NCBI GenBank assembly: GCA_963691705.1
Contig: OY829543.1
Span: forward strand, 31,457,523 to 31,521,522
From: Viola odorata
Lineage: Eukaryota; Streptophyta; Magnoliopsida; Malpighiales; Violaceae
Direction: 5' to 3'
Length of the DNA stretch: 64,000 bases
Shown here: piece by piece, positions 12,712 through 23,009 of the stretch
How positions within the stretch are numbered: the first letter of the stretch is position 1
Layout: each line of letters begins with the position of its first letter
Notes under the pieces: model-generated
Told to the model about the DNA's origin: nothing
What the model saw: only the letters and a program-made list of their open reading frames with translations
Databases searched by the model: none
Program-made: the position numbers and the translations under genes

Positions 12712-13216
12712 AATCCAACCAGTCCTCTTTCAATGATGATCAGAAAAGGGGAGATTTTTTCAGATTGTTTGGTTTTCGATTTTTGTTTTCTTGTGTTGCT
12801 TGGTGTAAAAGAAGCCAAAATCTCTGCTTTGGTATAGCAGCAGCAGCAGGTGAGGAAAAGTTGTTAAAGTATTCGGAGGGCGCTTGATTTCGGTTTTCTT
12901 GGGTCTACCGTATACAACAAAAGGAACGGTTTCCTTTTCTTCCTTTATTAGCAAAATCTATGGTTAGGATCATGACAGGAGGACACGTGGAGGGTGATTA
13001 GATGAAGCCCAGCCGGGATTTTATGGAGAACCAAATCTGACTCATTCATTCACTTGGCTGTCTGTTTTGGACAATTATAAACTTGGATGAGGTTTTCATT
13101 TTATGTGTAAAGTTCCATAATTTGTGGAATTACGAATATGCACTAAGTTCGTTTGATTATCTACCGGTGGTAAACTATGAATACTATGTCAAGTTTCAAT
13201 TTCTTAGTGCTAAAGG
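12712..13216 (-). promoter_or_regulatory. 5' UTR and upstream region of the tomosyn-like locus
   Basis: Sequence upstream (minus strand) of the ATG at 12709-12711. It holds a GCA/CAG-rich short run near 12838-12850 and no long ORF. The promoter is bounded by the hAT element that begins at 13217. No confident TATA box was assigned. Confidence 0.4.
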
Positions 13217-16200
13217 CTAGGGGTTTTCATCGGTTGGTACCGTAATTTTTCGGTATAAAAATTTCAGTATTCGATATACCGAACTAAAAAAATTAAATAC
13301 CGTACCATAGTTTCTATTGATTGATACCGTTACCATATTATCGAAATAATTTCGGTACGGTATTTTGGTATTTCGATAATACCGAATTAGATACAAATAA
13401 GTTATATTTACATCACAGAATGACAAAAAAAATGGTACAGAACTATAAAAATAAACAAGAAGCAGAACATAGGATTGTGAAAACAGTAATTAGAGACATC
13501 CAATAAATGAAAAGAATCATCCTCACAAATAAGAACCAGTTTTGGTAACTCTCTATTTATAAAAATAGATTTGTATTAAAGGTTTAAATACCATCACAAT
13601 TTCATCAGAAACTTCAGCATTCAAAATCCTCAAATTCTCAAAATGCAATAACAAATTTGAGTATGCAGGGGTGCAATATCTTAACATGTAAACAAAGAGA
13701 AATATCAAATAAGCAACGATCAATTGATCAATCTCTTGCATATACAATCCAACGTCTCACAACAAACTGAGCATTGAAGCTAGTCACAATATTCATTGCA
13801 AAATCAGATGCAGAATTGTCAGCTTCTTGAGATAAATACTAGTGTTGCAAAATAAAATGAAAGATTAATTAATATTCATTGCATTCCTAAATAAGTTACA
13901 CAATATGCAATATTAATTTATGAATGGAAGTAAGAAAGCATTTATAAAAAAAGTACTACCTCAAATATAGTTGGCAAGTAGACTATATTCGTTCACATTT
14001 CTGAAATAGTTAGCTCCAATGCTAATTTTGCAAAATCTGAAATATAAAAGATGAAGTATTAGAAAAGCGAAGAAAGTGAGAACACATATTATCTAAAATA
14101 GCATTGAAAACATTAAAAAGAATAAGATAAGCTCTTACCTGAATCCAAATTATCAAGGTCATTTATGTTCTCCTCTACAATAATGGCTTCATTGGATGTC
14201 TTAATCCAATCTTGGGTGAATATGAGTGCTTGCACAACTCTAGGGGTTAGAGAGCTCCTAAAAGGATCAAGTACTCCCACCCGTGCTGAATGCAGACTCT
14301 GAAGCCACAGTGGAAACAGGAACAGCCAAGACATCTTTAGCCATTTTGGACAAAATTGGGAATTGCGGAGAATGCTTTTTCCACTAGTATAACAAACCCA
14401 TTGTCATCGTTCACTGCAGGCTCTTGTAGATATAACTTTAACTCTGAACCACCTTCTACAGCAGCTCCACAATCAGATTTATACTTTTTAAATTTATTCT
14501 TTCTAGCATCCATTAACTGTGCAGCCATGGCATTTGAAATTCCTTTTCCTTCACTTGATCCACCACCTTCTGCTGCAGCTCTTTCATTCCTTGGCTTGTA
14601 CATTTCAGAATACGATTGGTATAATTTACTAATGTCATCCCTTACTTTCTTCCCCAATCTTTCACCAATTTCATTTCCATGCAATTCATCTAAATAAAAC
14701 TCAACATACACAAACTTATTTCTTGGATCTAAAATGGCAGCAATGTAGAATAAGGAATTAAATTTTGTCACATCTCCCCAATATTTGTCAAGTTTCACCT
14801 TCATGCTATCAGCCAAGACACTTAACTCATAATCACTCCCATCCTGCCATTCTTTTAATAAAGAAGCTAAATTGCTTATCTCATCAAAATATGCATTTGC
14901 AGTTACATAATGACAACCAGAAATGAAGTTTGTTAGATCATAAAAAAACTTAAGACATCTTCCAAGCCTTCTAGCACAGTTCCAATCTTCTTCTGTAGGC
15001 ACTCCCCAAAAATTCTCTGCATTTGCAACTCCATAATCCACTTCATTTTCATCATCTTCCAAACTGTCAATGGTAACATCATCCGCCTCTTCCTCATTCG
15101 ATTTCTTTTTTCCTATTTTTTTCACACCCCTACTGTCAAGCTCAATCTTGAAATATGGGTCAACGTCAGCATAAGCTTCAAAAGCTTTCTCAAAAGTGCA
15201 CGCGCTCTCCAACATTAGATAGGTGGAATTCCACCTTGTACATACATCCAAACACAAACCAAAATTGGACTCTATGTTTTCTTTCTCAGCACATGCCTTA
15301 AACTTGAGAAGCCTAGAGGGAGACTGCCTAACATACCTTACTGCTTCCCTTATCCTAAAAATTGACTTGATATCATTTTTCAAACCATTAGCCACCACTA
15401 GATTGATTATGTGTGCAATACATCTAATATGTAGAAATTCCCCTCCCAAAATACTTGAACCCAACAGTGACAACCTTTTCCTAATCCAATTAACAGCCTT
15501 ATCGTTGGAAGAAGCATTGTCCACTGTGATTGTGAAGACTTTACTCATCAAACCCCACTCACTTAAACATTTTTCCACTGCCTTTCCTATTGCATCCCCC
15601 TTGTGACTAGAAATTGGATAAAAATTAATTATATTTTTGTGCAATTTCCAGTCATTATCAATGAAATGAGCAGTGACACACATGTAATTGATTCTTTGAA
15701 TTGATGTCCATGTGTCAGTGGTTATAGAAACCCTCTGACAATTGGACATAAGAAGTTGTTTCATTCTTAATTTCTCATCCATATATTTTTCAAAACAGAC
15801 TCTAGAAATAGTGGTCCTAGAGGGTACTTTAAATCTTGGTTGCACAACTGCCATGAATTTCCTAAACCCCTTCCCTTCCACAAACCTAAAAGGAAGCTCA
15901 TTCTCTATTATCATATTAGCTAAAGCCATCTTAGAAGCTTCTTGATCAAATACCCAAATAGCTAAAGATGCAGATTTATCCTCAACTTGGAAATTAAGTT
16001 CAGTCCGGTTTGGGACATTTGAGTGTGGTTTTTTCTTACAACTAAGCATGTGATTATGTAAACCAGAGGTACCATTTCTCTGTGGATGAGCAGGTACCTC
16101 CTTAGAATAAAAAATACATATACCTACTTGGTCTCCATCTGCATTATCCACTTTCTTGAACTGTTTCCAGTAAGGAGACCTTGCTGCTATCAACTTCCTT

Positions 16201-16923
16201 TTTTTTGGAACTTTAGGTTGCGCAACAACTCCAACTTCAGTAGCTTGTGCTTGTGTAGCATTTGTAGAAGGTAGTGTTGAAATTCCACCCTCGATCTGGC
16301 CATCAATGTTGCTGCTTGGTATGGCCTCCATTATATGAAATCTGTATGAAAAAAAAAAAATGTGATCACAGACAATCAACTAGCAATTCGTGAATATGCT
16401 TATATGATTATATCAAGGCGACCATGGTTGCAGCACTAGTTGAGAAAATTTCACAAGCAGCACTGGTTGAGAAAATTGAAGGAAATCAACTAATAAGGGG
16501 ATGAATAAGGGAAGAATGATTACCTATTGACCGAAAATTAAGTTGTAATTGAAATTCCAATAAGAGAACTCTTCGTATGATTGTTTTGCCCTAATTATGA
16601 AGAAAATGAGAAAAGGAGAGCCGTGAGAAGGAGAGAGCGGATGAGATCATTCATGAGAGTGAAAGAGAAGGTTGGAACTTGGACGAATGATTGCCCTAAT
16701 TAGTAATTACAAAGCCCATTATGGGTTTGCCAATTATTACGGGATTGGGCCTCTTGGAGTACTGTAACAATACTAGTAACTAGCATATATACAAAATAGA
16801 ACTTCGGCAGGTACGGTATTACCGTACCTGCAAATTTTCATACCGTACCGTACTGAACAAAGTTCGGTCGGTAATTCGGGGTATAAGAAATGGGAGGCAA
16901 CAAGGTACGATTCCATACCCCTG
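13217..16923 (-). mobile_element. hAT transposon with decayed transposase
   Basis: The left end begins AGGGGTTTTCATCGG and the right end finishes with CATACCCCT. Short AGGGGT-type terminal inverted repeats and GGTACCG/CGGTA subterminal words occur at both sides (13240-13390 and 16800-16915). The transposase gene lies between on the minus strand. I could not find a matching 8-bp TSD, so the exact borders are approximate. On its right it abuts a LINE fragment, and may have inserted next to or into it. Confidence 0.75.
14113..16331 (-). pseudogene. hAT transposase (BED zinc finger, RICESLEEPER-type)
   Basis: The start is taken as the ATG at 16329-16331 (MEAIPSS); the open frame extends 16 codons further up without need. 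Domains in order: a BED-type zinc finger (about residues 53-99; YWKQF, C..Y, NGTSGLHNHMLSC) in which the second Cys is Tyr; the RNase H-like core with SITTDTWTS and TITVDNASSND carrying the first two catalytic Asp; HIRCIAHIINLVV; VCTRWNSTYLMLE; then the DUF4413 segment (KYWGDVTKFNSLFYIAAILDPRNK). The long frame ends at 14337. The C-terminal hAT dimerisation domain continues in other frames: a shift at about 14390 (WKKHSPQFPILSKMAKDVL) and a second at about 14270 (LDPFRSSLTPRVVQALI). Domesticated hAT genes normally keep this C-terminal domain, so this is a dead transposase. A downstream intron donor follows at about 14135. Confidence 0.9.
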
Positions 16924-17445
16924 CTTCGATCCTGTTGGACGGGGCTAGTTCCGTTTCGGGTTGAGTTTTTCTTGTGGCTATCTTTGAGGGGAAGAATAGT
17001 GACCAGGACGTTCTTAGAGAGACGTAACATGATCACGGAAGATCAGAATAGCTGTCCAATGTGTAATAACAGCTCGGAAGATTCTAGTCATCTCTTCCTA
17101 GGATGTGCGGTGGCCAGGAGGGTTTGGGAGTTGATCATGCGTTGGCTTCGGGTGGTGTGGTGCCAACCTCGCGATCTCGCGGGACTTTGGAGATCTTGGG
17201 GACATTATCTTCCAAGCCACGACAAGCTCTCTGGCAGGCAATGGGCAACTCTGTTCTACGCGGTGATTTGGTCCCTGTGGAAACACCGGAATGCGAAGGT
17301 CTTTAGGCAAAAAGAGGTAACGGAATTGCAGTGTGTGAATATGATATTCTCCTTATGGCATTGGTGGCTAAAGAGTAAGGATCATTCATTTGCTTTCAGT
17401 CTAGCTGATATGATGCAGACTCCGGCTTGGCTTTTTAGTAGTTAG
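16924..17445 (+). pseudogene. LINE reverse transcriptase C-terminus (zf-RVT domain)
   Basis: The open frame reads FRVEFFLWLSLRGRIVTRTF, ERRNMI, CPMCNNSSEDSSHLFLGCAVARRVW and then FYAVIWSLWKHRNAKVF before the TAG at 17443-17445. The CxxC....H..xxC arrangement and the VIWSLWKHRN block are typical of zf-RVT at the end of plant LINE ORF2. The endonuclease and the RT catalytic core are missing. The fragment is open to its natural stop, so it is young or has decayed little, but it cannot move itself. Confidence 0.85.
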
Positions 17446-17607
17446 GTTGTTGTTTCCTGAGCCCGGAGGTTTATCTTTCTTGCTTTCTTAGTTTGTTGGT
17501 TTCGTTTTCTGCTTGTGCTGCCTAGCTTGGACAGCTGACTTTTGTTATGTTCATCATGATCTTCATGACAGGTTTCTAATATAATCTCTGCTTATTAAAA
17601 AAAATAG
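16924..17607 (+). mobile_element. LINE (L1-type) 3' end, 5'-truncated
   Basis: Contains the C-terminal zinc-binding domain of a plant LINE reverse transcriptase and a roughly 160-bp 3' UTR ending in a short A run at about 17598-17606. The 5' border coincides with the end of the hAT element, so the LINE was either 5'-truncated on insertion or cut by the hAT. No TSD was found on the left side. Confidence 0.7.
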
Positions 17608-17875
17608 TACATGAGGCATTTTCGCTATTATTCCATTAAAATAAGATAAGAAAGGGTACTAGTCTCAAATATATATTTAAAAAGTATGATAATTGATTTT
17701 TTTAATATATTTTAAACATGAAAAAAATTATTTAAATTGACGACGGAAAGAATATTATTATTTTTCTTTTTTCTTTTGTTCACTCTAGTATTATTTTGCC
17801 ATCAACACAAATATTAGGTTAAACTCACTTTCATTTTTTACTTTGCTGACGAAAGATAGATCTGGTCTATTAGTG
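17608..17875. other. AT-rich intergenic sequence
   Basis: No gene or named repeat recognised between the LINE tail and the foldback element. Confidence 0.5.
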
Positions 17876-17884
17876 AAAAAAGAA

Positions 17885-19413
17885 GGGGTAATAGTATAAA
17901 GGCCCCTTGTACAATCGCCGAAAATAAATTTACCCCCTATCCTTTCAATTTTTTGTCAGACCCTCCTGTACTAAAGGTCAGAGACAAAATGCCCCCTTCC
18001 GTTAAATTTGGTTGTTAAAACTAACAGATTACCTGCTACACCAAGTTTTTTTTTTAAAACCTATTTTTTAGATAATTATGTATTAAATATTTTAATTAAT
18101 TTAAAAAATTCAGAAAAATAATATAATTAATTTACAAAATTATGAAAATAATGTAATTAATATAAAAAATTCTGAAAGTAATGTAATTATTTTTAAAATT
18201 CAGAAAGTAATTTAATTAATTTTAAAAAATTCAGAAAAAATGTAATTAATTTTAAAAATTCAGAAAATAATATAATTAATTTTAAAATTCAGAAAAAATG
18301 TAAAAATTCTAAAAAATATTTTCTTTTTAGTGATAATAAATAATATAAAACTTAATTGGTCTTATTTATTTTACTCTTTTTTTTAATTTTAATTTCAGCA
18401 ATTATTTTAATTTTTGTTTACACAAAAAGATAGTTTGAAAATAGTGTTCAGAAATTAAAAGAAAAATAAAAAGAAGAAACTAAACATCTTTATTTATAGC
18501 TACCCAGCAGCCAATCTACTCCCAAACCCTACAACCCCAAAACATCATCTTCTTCCCTCAACCAGCACTGGCTCCAGCCACCACCTGCAACTTCAGTGAC
18601 CAAAACACCAAAACACCAAAACATGATCTTTTACGTCTCTCTCCTCTTTTCTCTTTTCTTTTTTCTCTATGGATCTGGATCTAACCCCAACTCATCTCTT
18701 TTCTCTTTTCTTTTTTCTTTCTACTTTTCTTTACTGTTTGGATTAGGTTGAGTGTGTGGTGGTTGTGGTGTTGGGTAAGGTTTGTTGGTGTTTGTTGGTG
18801 AGGTAATGATGGTGTGGGTACGACAGTGTGTTGGTTTTGGGAGCATGGTGGCTGGGTGGATGGTTGTGGTGTGCGGCTGTGGTGGCTGAGGTGGGTTTGG
18901 TGAGTGGCAGTGGCGGTGGTGTTTGGGCGGTGCGGCTATGTTGGTCGGATGGGCTAAATTCTAATCTTCAAATATTTTATAATTATGAAATTTAATAATT
19001 ATTGGAAAATATGAGAAGATAATGTAAGAAGAAAAAGAACAAAAATATATTAAATAAATAAATATTTTTCTGAAAATTTTAAATTAATTATATTAATTTT
19101 CTGAACTTTTTAAACTAATTACATTATTTTCATAATTTTGTAAATTAATTACATTATTTTTCTGAATTTTTTAAATTAATTATATTATTTTCTGAATTTT
19201 TAAAATTAATTAAAATATTTAATACATAATTACGTAGGTTTTTTTTTAAAAAACCTACTGTAGCAGGTCATCTGTTAGTTTTAACAGCCAAATTTAACGG
19301 AAGGGGGCATTTTGCTTCTGACCTTTAGTACAGGGGGATTTGGCAAAAAATTAAAAGGATATGGGGTAAATTCATTTTCGGTGATAGTACAGAGAACTTT
19401 GTACTATTACCCC
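17885..19413. mobile_element. foldback, MULE-like non-autonomous element with 9-bp TSD
   Basis: The element starts GGGGTAATAGTATAAAG and ends in the inverse of GGGGTAATAGTACAAAG. It is flanked by the 9-bp repeat AAAAAAGAA at 17876-17884 and 19414-19422. The terminal inverted repeats are long: about 180 bp align well and weaker pairing extends to about 450 bp on each side. A 9-bp TSD and long TIRs are the signature of Mutator-like elements. No transposase ORF is present; the middle (about 18480-18960) is GGTGG-rich unique sequence. The A-rich TSD is low in complexity, which lowers its weight somewhat. Confidence 0.8.
18080..18310. repeat. short AT-rich tandem repeats in the foldback arm
   Basis: A roughly 30-bp unit built on TTTTAAAAATTCAGAAA and TAATTAA recurs about seven times. 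The inverse arm at about 19060-19220 holds the complementary repeats. Confidence 0.6.
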
Positions 19414-19422
19414 AAAAAAGAA

Positions 19423-19914
19423 AGAAGAATTCATGTTGTTCTATTACTACTTTTGATGAATTTCCTTTTATTGTAAAAAAATTACGATGTTTCATTACAA
19501 GTTGTTAAAAACTACATTCTTGTGTAACCCCGATAAGATTTAATAAATACGCAACCATATATTAATTATGTGGTAGATTTTTATTAGTAGGATGATCTAT
19601 ATAAACACTAATTATCTCGTTTAAGAACTAACAAATAACAACTTGACTCAAACTAAGAAAAAATATAAAATGCTCTATATATGTTTCATATAGATACTTT
19701 TAAATAGATCGTGAATCTAATAAAATAGTTACAAATAACTAAGTTTAATTGAGATTAACTCTACCATTACTTAGCTGGATCCTTTCAAACCACAAACCCT
19801 ACATAAAACTTCCTAACTAATTGAGCGGAATAATAAAAATACTTTTCAAATTCAATGCTTATCAAAAAATAAAAATGAAACACTTTTCAACTTCAAAATT
19901 CACTAATATGGATC
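19423..19914. other. AT-rich intergenic sequence
   Basis: Nothing recognised between the foldback element and the hAT target duplication. Confidence 0.5.
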
Positions 19915-20054
19915 ACTTCCAGTAGGGGTGTAACCGGGCCGGAAATTTCAGGTTTTGGTGGTACTAGAACCGGATCGAACCGGAAATTTCTGGTTCTAGT
20001 TGGGTTAGAATCGGACGGTTCGATCTGGTCCGGTTCGGTTCCCAATTTTTTTTT

Positions 20055-20170
20055 AAACGACGCCGTTTAGTGGTTAAATACACCGTTTTGGTTCTTTCAC
20101 AAAACGACGTTGTTTTGGTGTTTGGGCAAAACGACGTCGTTTTGGTGTTTGCTCAAAATGACGTCGTTTA
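20055..20170. repeat. four palindromic ACGACGTCGT-type repeats
   Basis: Four near-identical palindromes built on AAAACGACGTCGTTTT lie at 20055-20068, 20101-20116, 20128-20143 and 20155-20170. They lie within the left subterminal part of the hAT element. Confidence 0.85.
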
Positions 20171-20420
20171 TTTGTTAAACACACAGTTTTGATTTTTAAA
20201 AATAATTAATGCATTGATTTACCAATTTATAAATGATAGCCTAATATTATAAAGATATTTTAGTATGATAAATATTTAAATTTTATGAAACAAAACATAT
20301 AAAAATTTAAAGTGATTAAATATTAATAAATAATAAGTATTAATATATTGAAATGTAATGAATATGTTTAACAATTATCTAGTCAAGAAGTATCGTGCTT
20401 CATATCGAGCCTAACATATA

Positions 20421-20681
20421 CTCCCTCCGTCCTTAAATAATGGACGTTTTAGGATAGTAAAAAAGCGTAAGACAATGATCTTTGATCTTATTTTATTTCA
20501 CATTGTTTCATTTTTACTTCTAATTTCCACTCAAATTACCACACCATCATCAAATTGGGTTGATTCAAAAAAAAATAATTGTCATTTACACAAAATATAT
20601 GCTTCAAAAAAGATAAAATGACAAGTATTCCAAATAGTAAAAAAACGTAGGAAAGCGACAGTTATTAAAGGACAGAGGGAG
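20421..20681. mobile_element. Stowaway-type MITE
   Basis: Starts CTCCCTCCGTCCTTAAATAA and ends in its inverse (TTATTAAAGGACAGAGGGAG). It is flanked by TA on both sides (20419-20420 and 20682-20683). Length 261 bp, no coding capacity. This is the standard plant Stowaway (Tc1/mariner) structure. Confidence 0.95.
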
Positions 20682-20948
20682 TATACATGAAGAATTTTCA
20701 AGTATAATCATGCTTCATATGAAAATAAAATTAGATCACTTACATTTAGAGCTTCAAAAATATTCTCGAACAATAAAATAGTTAATTAGTTATACTCATG
20801 TACTGCGTAACACATTAATACAATTTAAATTTAAATCCTAAACCTCTAAACAATTAACTCAAATAAATAATGATATTGAAATATAGATACCATAAATGTA
20901 AATCATAAATGTTCATTAACCATTATGTAAATTCATTATTTTAGTTGT

Positions 20949-21611
20949 TGATATGAGCTTAAAGGCTCCAGCTTGTCCTTATGCCTTGCCCGGACCAGCC
21001 TTGGATCTTACGGCGAAAACTAGCACATTAGGGACTGTTTTGGTGATCAAGTCAGCCGGCCTTCCTAGGTTTAAATGAAGGGTTATTTTAGGGTTTTCTC
21101 ATGTAATAATTCTCAAGCTATAAATAGAAGGAGATAGCCTCTTTTATAGCTTGCCTTTGATTTTGATGATATTCTCTTTGGCCAATTCTTAGAGTAAACT
21201 AGTGTAACTTAGGGTTCTTGGTAACCGGTGCCAATAGGGCTGAATACCATTGTTTATCTTCTATCTCTTCTTGTAATTAAGCTCTTGAGCTTTGTTCTTA
21301 AATTAGAAAAGAGAGATCCTTAACTAGTTTGTAAAAAGGTTGCTTGTTCTTATGAACAAGAGGGTTTTCTAAGTAGTTGAGTTCCTTATTGTCCAATCCG
21401 TTCCATCACTACCAAACAACCATCAAGCCGCTGCATATAACTCCTTAAACACCAACTTCAGCCATTAAACTCACCAAGGTGTCCCCTCTCCATCTCTATC
21501 CGAGGCACCTATATCCATTGTCAAGACCAACCTCTCACAAGAGGACTGGATCCGGCTCACGAACAGCAATTCGGCCTCCTTCTATCCAAAACAGAAGTTG
21601 AGCCCTTATCA
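20949..21611 (+). repeat. element A 5' LTR with TATA box
   Basis: 663 bp, TG...CA ends. It contains CTATAAATAG at 21118 and the inverse box TTTTATAG ending at 21149. Confidence 0.85.
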
Positions 21612-22340
21612 AGTGGTAGCGGATCGAAACGAACACATGTAGGGCTTGTGAGTCCACTTCGGATTGCCATGAGACAGCCGCTCATTGCCTTGCATTGCAG
21701 CGCAAATTTCAGTCCTTGGGTAGTGCCTTCTCCATCATTCCGAGGGTGCCTATACATAGATTTGTGGATCCGTTTCTCCTCGGTTTTGGTCACATGGGCA
21801 GCGCACATTTCTTTCCATTTGAGGCGCCATCAAGCGGTCTCACGATCTCGCACTTTACACGGATTCCGTCCGCTGCTCGTTTGGTTCACCATAGCGCCTT
21901 CGCCTTATCAGCCACTACTAAGAGCCCGCACTTGGCTCTAGTTCACTCCTTGCCTCGTCATGGTCAATCCTTGATTGTTCTTGGCTGTTTTCCTTCCACG
22001 CCTACCTATCTTCCCCAATCAAGGCCTCCACCTTGGCCTATATTCCCTGAAAGGTGTAGTTGGAGGGTTCCGTGTGTATCCACAAGTTGTGAGCATGCCT
22101 TGACCCATTTGGCCCTGCAAGGGATGGACCCTATAGATTCGTGGACGAATCTCCTCAAAGGGGGAGGGGATGATACGAGCTTGAAGACTCTCACCCCACT
22201 TTCGGAACCCCACACCCTCCAAAGCTTAGATTCGAGGACGAATCTCTTCAAAGGGGGATGGGATGATATGAGCTTAAAGGCTCCAGCTCGTCCTTATGCC
22301 TTGCCCGGACCAGCCTTGGATCTCACGGTGAAAACCGGCT
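21612..22340 (+). pseudogene. element A internal ORF of unknown function
   Basis: An open frame (about 21695-22384) reads through the internal region into the 3' LTR. I do not recognise a known domain. The block FQSLGSAFSIIPRVP, DPFLLGF and FPFEAP, then RPPPWPIF and RVPCVSTSCEHALTHLAL, is shared with the reverse-strand ORFs of element C at 51059-51790 and, for the last part, with element D. The C-terminus holds two copies of a D-S-[RW]-T-N-L-[LF]-K-G-G motif that overlaps the polypurine tract. No transmembrane helix or zinc finger is seen. Whether it is translated is unknown. Confidence 0.6.
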
Positions 22341-22394
22341 CACGAACAGCAATTCGGCCTCCTTCTATCCAAAACAGAAGTTGAGCCCTTATCA
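22264..22394 (+). repeat. element A 3' LTR, internally deleted
   Basis: 131 bp. The first 75 bp and the last 55 bp match the 5' LTR; the middle, including the TATA boxes, is missing. Confidence 0.85.
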
Positions 22395-22709
22395 GCTGTC
22401 ATCTAATTAGTAATTACATTTTTTATGACAATTGACATCATTCTTTCTTATAACAATATAATTCTCTTTTTATTAAGTAAAATACTGAACAATAAACATA
22501 TTTATACGATATACCTTAATAATTATGTATTAGAGTAAGGATTAATGAAAATATTACTAGTATATGCCTTATCATTAATAATTAATGTTCTTAGTTTATA
22601 CATATAGTTGACTAATGACATAGCTATTATTTTGTTTTTTTAGTTTATTTTTTGTTTAATATAATTTTAAAATACAGCCCAACGAAAGAAAAAAAAGAAA
22701 GAAATTTGA

Positions 22710-22775
22710 GGGGAAGGGGATTCGAACCTCTTCCTTTAAGGGAAGTCAAAGGTTTAACCACTAAAGCAAAGCTAA
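22710..22775 (-). other. tRNA-like (SINE-head-like) sequence
   Basis: On the minus strand TTTAGTGGTTAAACC resembles an RNA polymerase III A box, and about 38 nt later GGTTCGAATCCCC is a perfect B-box core. This is the layout of a tRNA or tRNA-derived SINE head. An acceptor stem does not close convincingly, so a functional tRNA is unlikely. Confidence 0.4.
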
Positions 22776-23009
22776 AATTTGATAATTAATGTACATATTT
22801 ATATATTTATATATATAAAAATTTCCGGTTCAAACGGTTCTACGATTCGGTTTACGAGTTTTATATTCGAGAGACCCGAATCGAACCGGAAATTTCCGGT
22901 TCTAATGGAATAGAACCGGGCCGAACTGAAAAATTATGATTCGGGTCGGTTTGGGCGAAATTTTTCAGGTTCCGGTTCAGTCCGATTTTCTTACACCCCT
23001 AACTTCCAG

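Larger units (their letters stand above)
20949..22394 (+). mobile_element. element A: small non-autonomous LTR retrotransposon
   Basis: The 5' LTR (20949-21611) starts TGATATGAGC and ends CCTTATCA. It is followed by a GTGGTAGCGG primer-binding site, a roughly 650-bp internal region, a purine tract AAAGGGGGATGGGA, and a 3' LTR (22264-22394) with the same start and end but about 530 bp deleted from its middle. Flanks GTTGT (20944-20948) and GCTGT (22395-22399) are a 5-bp TSD with one mismatch. There is no gag, protease, RT or integrase. The LTR is closely similar to the LTR at 62323. It lies inside the hAT element. Confidence 0.85.
19923..23001. mobile_element. non-autonomous hAT element with perfect TIR and TSD
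   Basis: Left end TAGGGGTGTAA and right end TTACACCCCTA form a perfect 11-bp TIR. The 8-bp TSD ACTTCCAG flanks it exactly at 19915-19922 and 23002-23009. Subterminal regions are full of CCGGAAATTTC and GAACCGG words in both orientations, as in plant hAT elements. It encodes no transposase. It has itself been hit by a Stowaway MITE (20421-20681) and an LTR retrotransposon (20949-22394), and it carries a tRNA-like block (about 22710-22775). Confidence 0.92.

Noticed and set aside
15223..15606. Plus-strand frame within the hAT gene
   Set aside because: Antisense shadow of the transposase; no domain.
17098..17310. Minus-strand frame opposite the LINE zf-RVT ORF
   Set aside because: Shadow of the recognised plus-strand reverse-transcriptase C-terminus.
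13217..17607. hAT inserted into the LINE with the left LINE half beyond 13217
   Set aside because: No LINE sequence and no shared 8-bp duplication were found left of 13217; adjacency alone does not show it.
18080..18310. Regular repeats that might be a CRISPR-like array
   Set aside because: AT-rich degenerate tandem repeats without unique spacers, inside a plant transposon arm.
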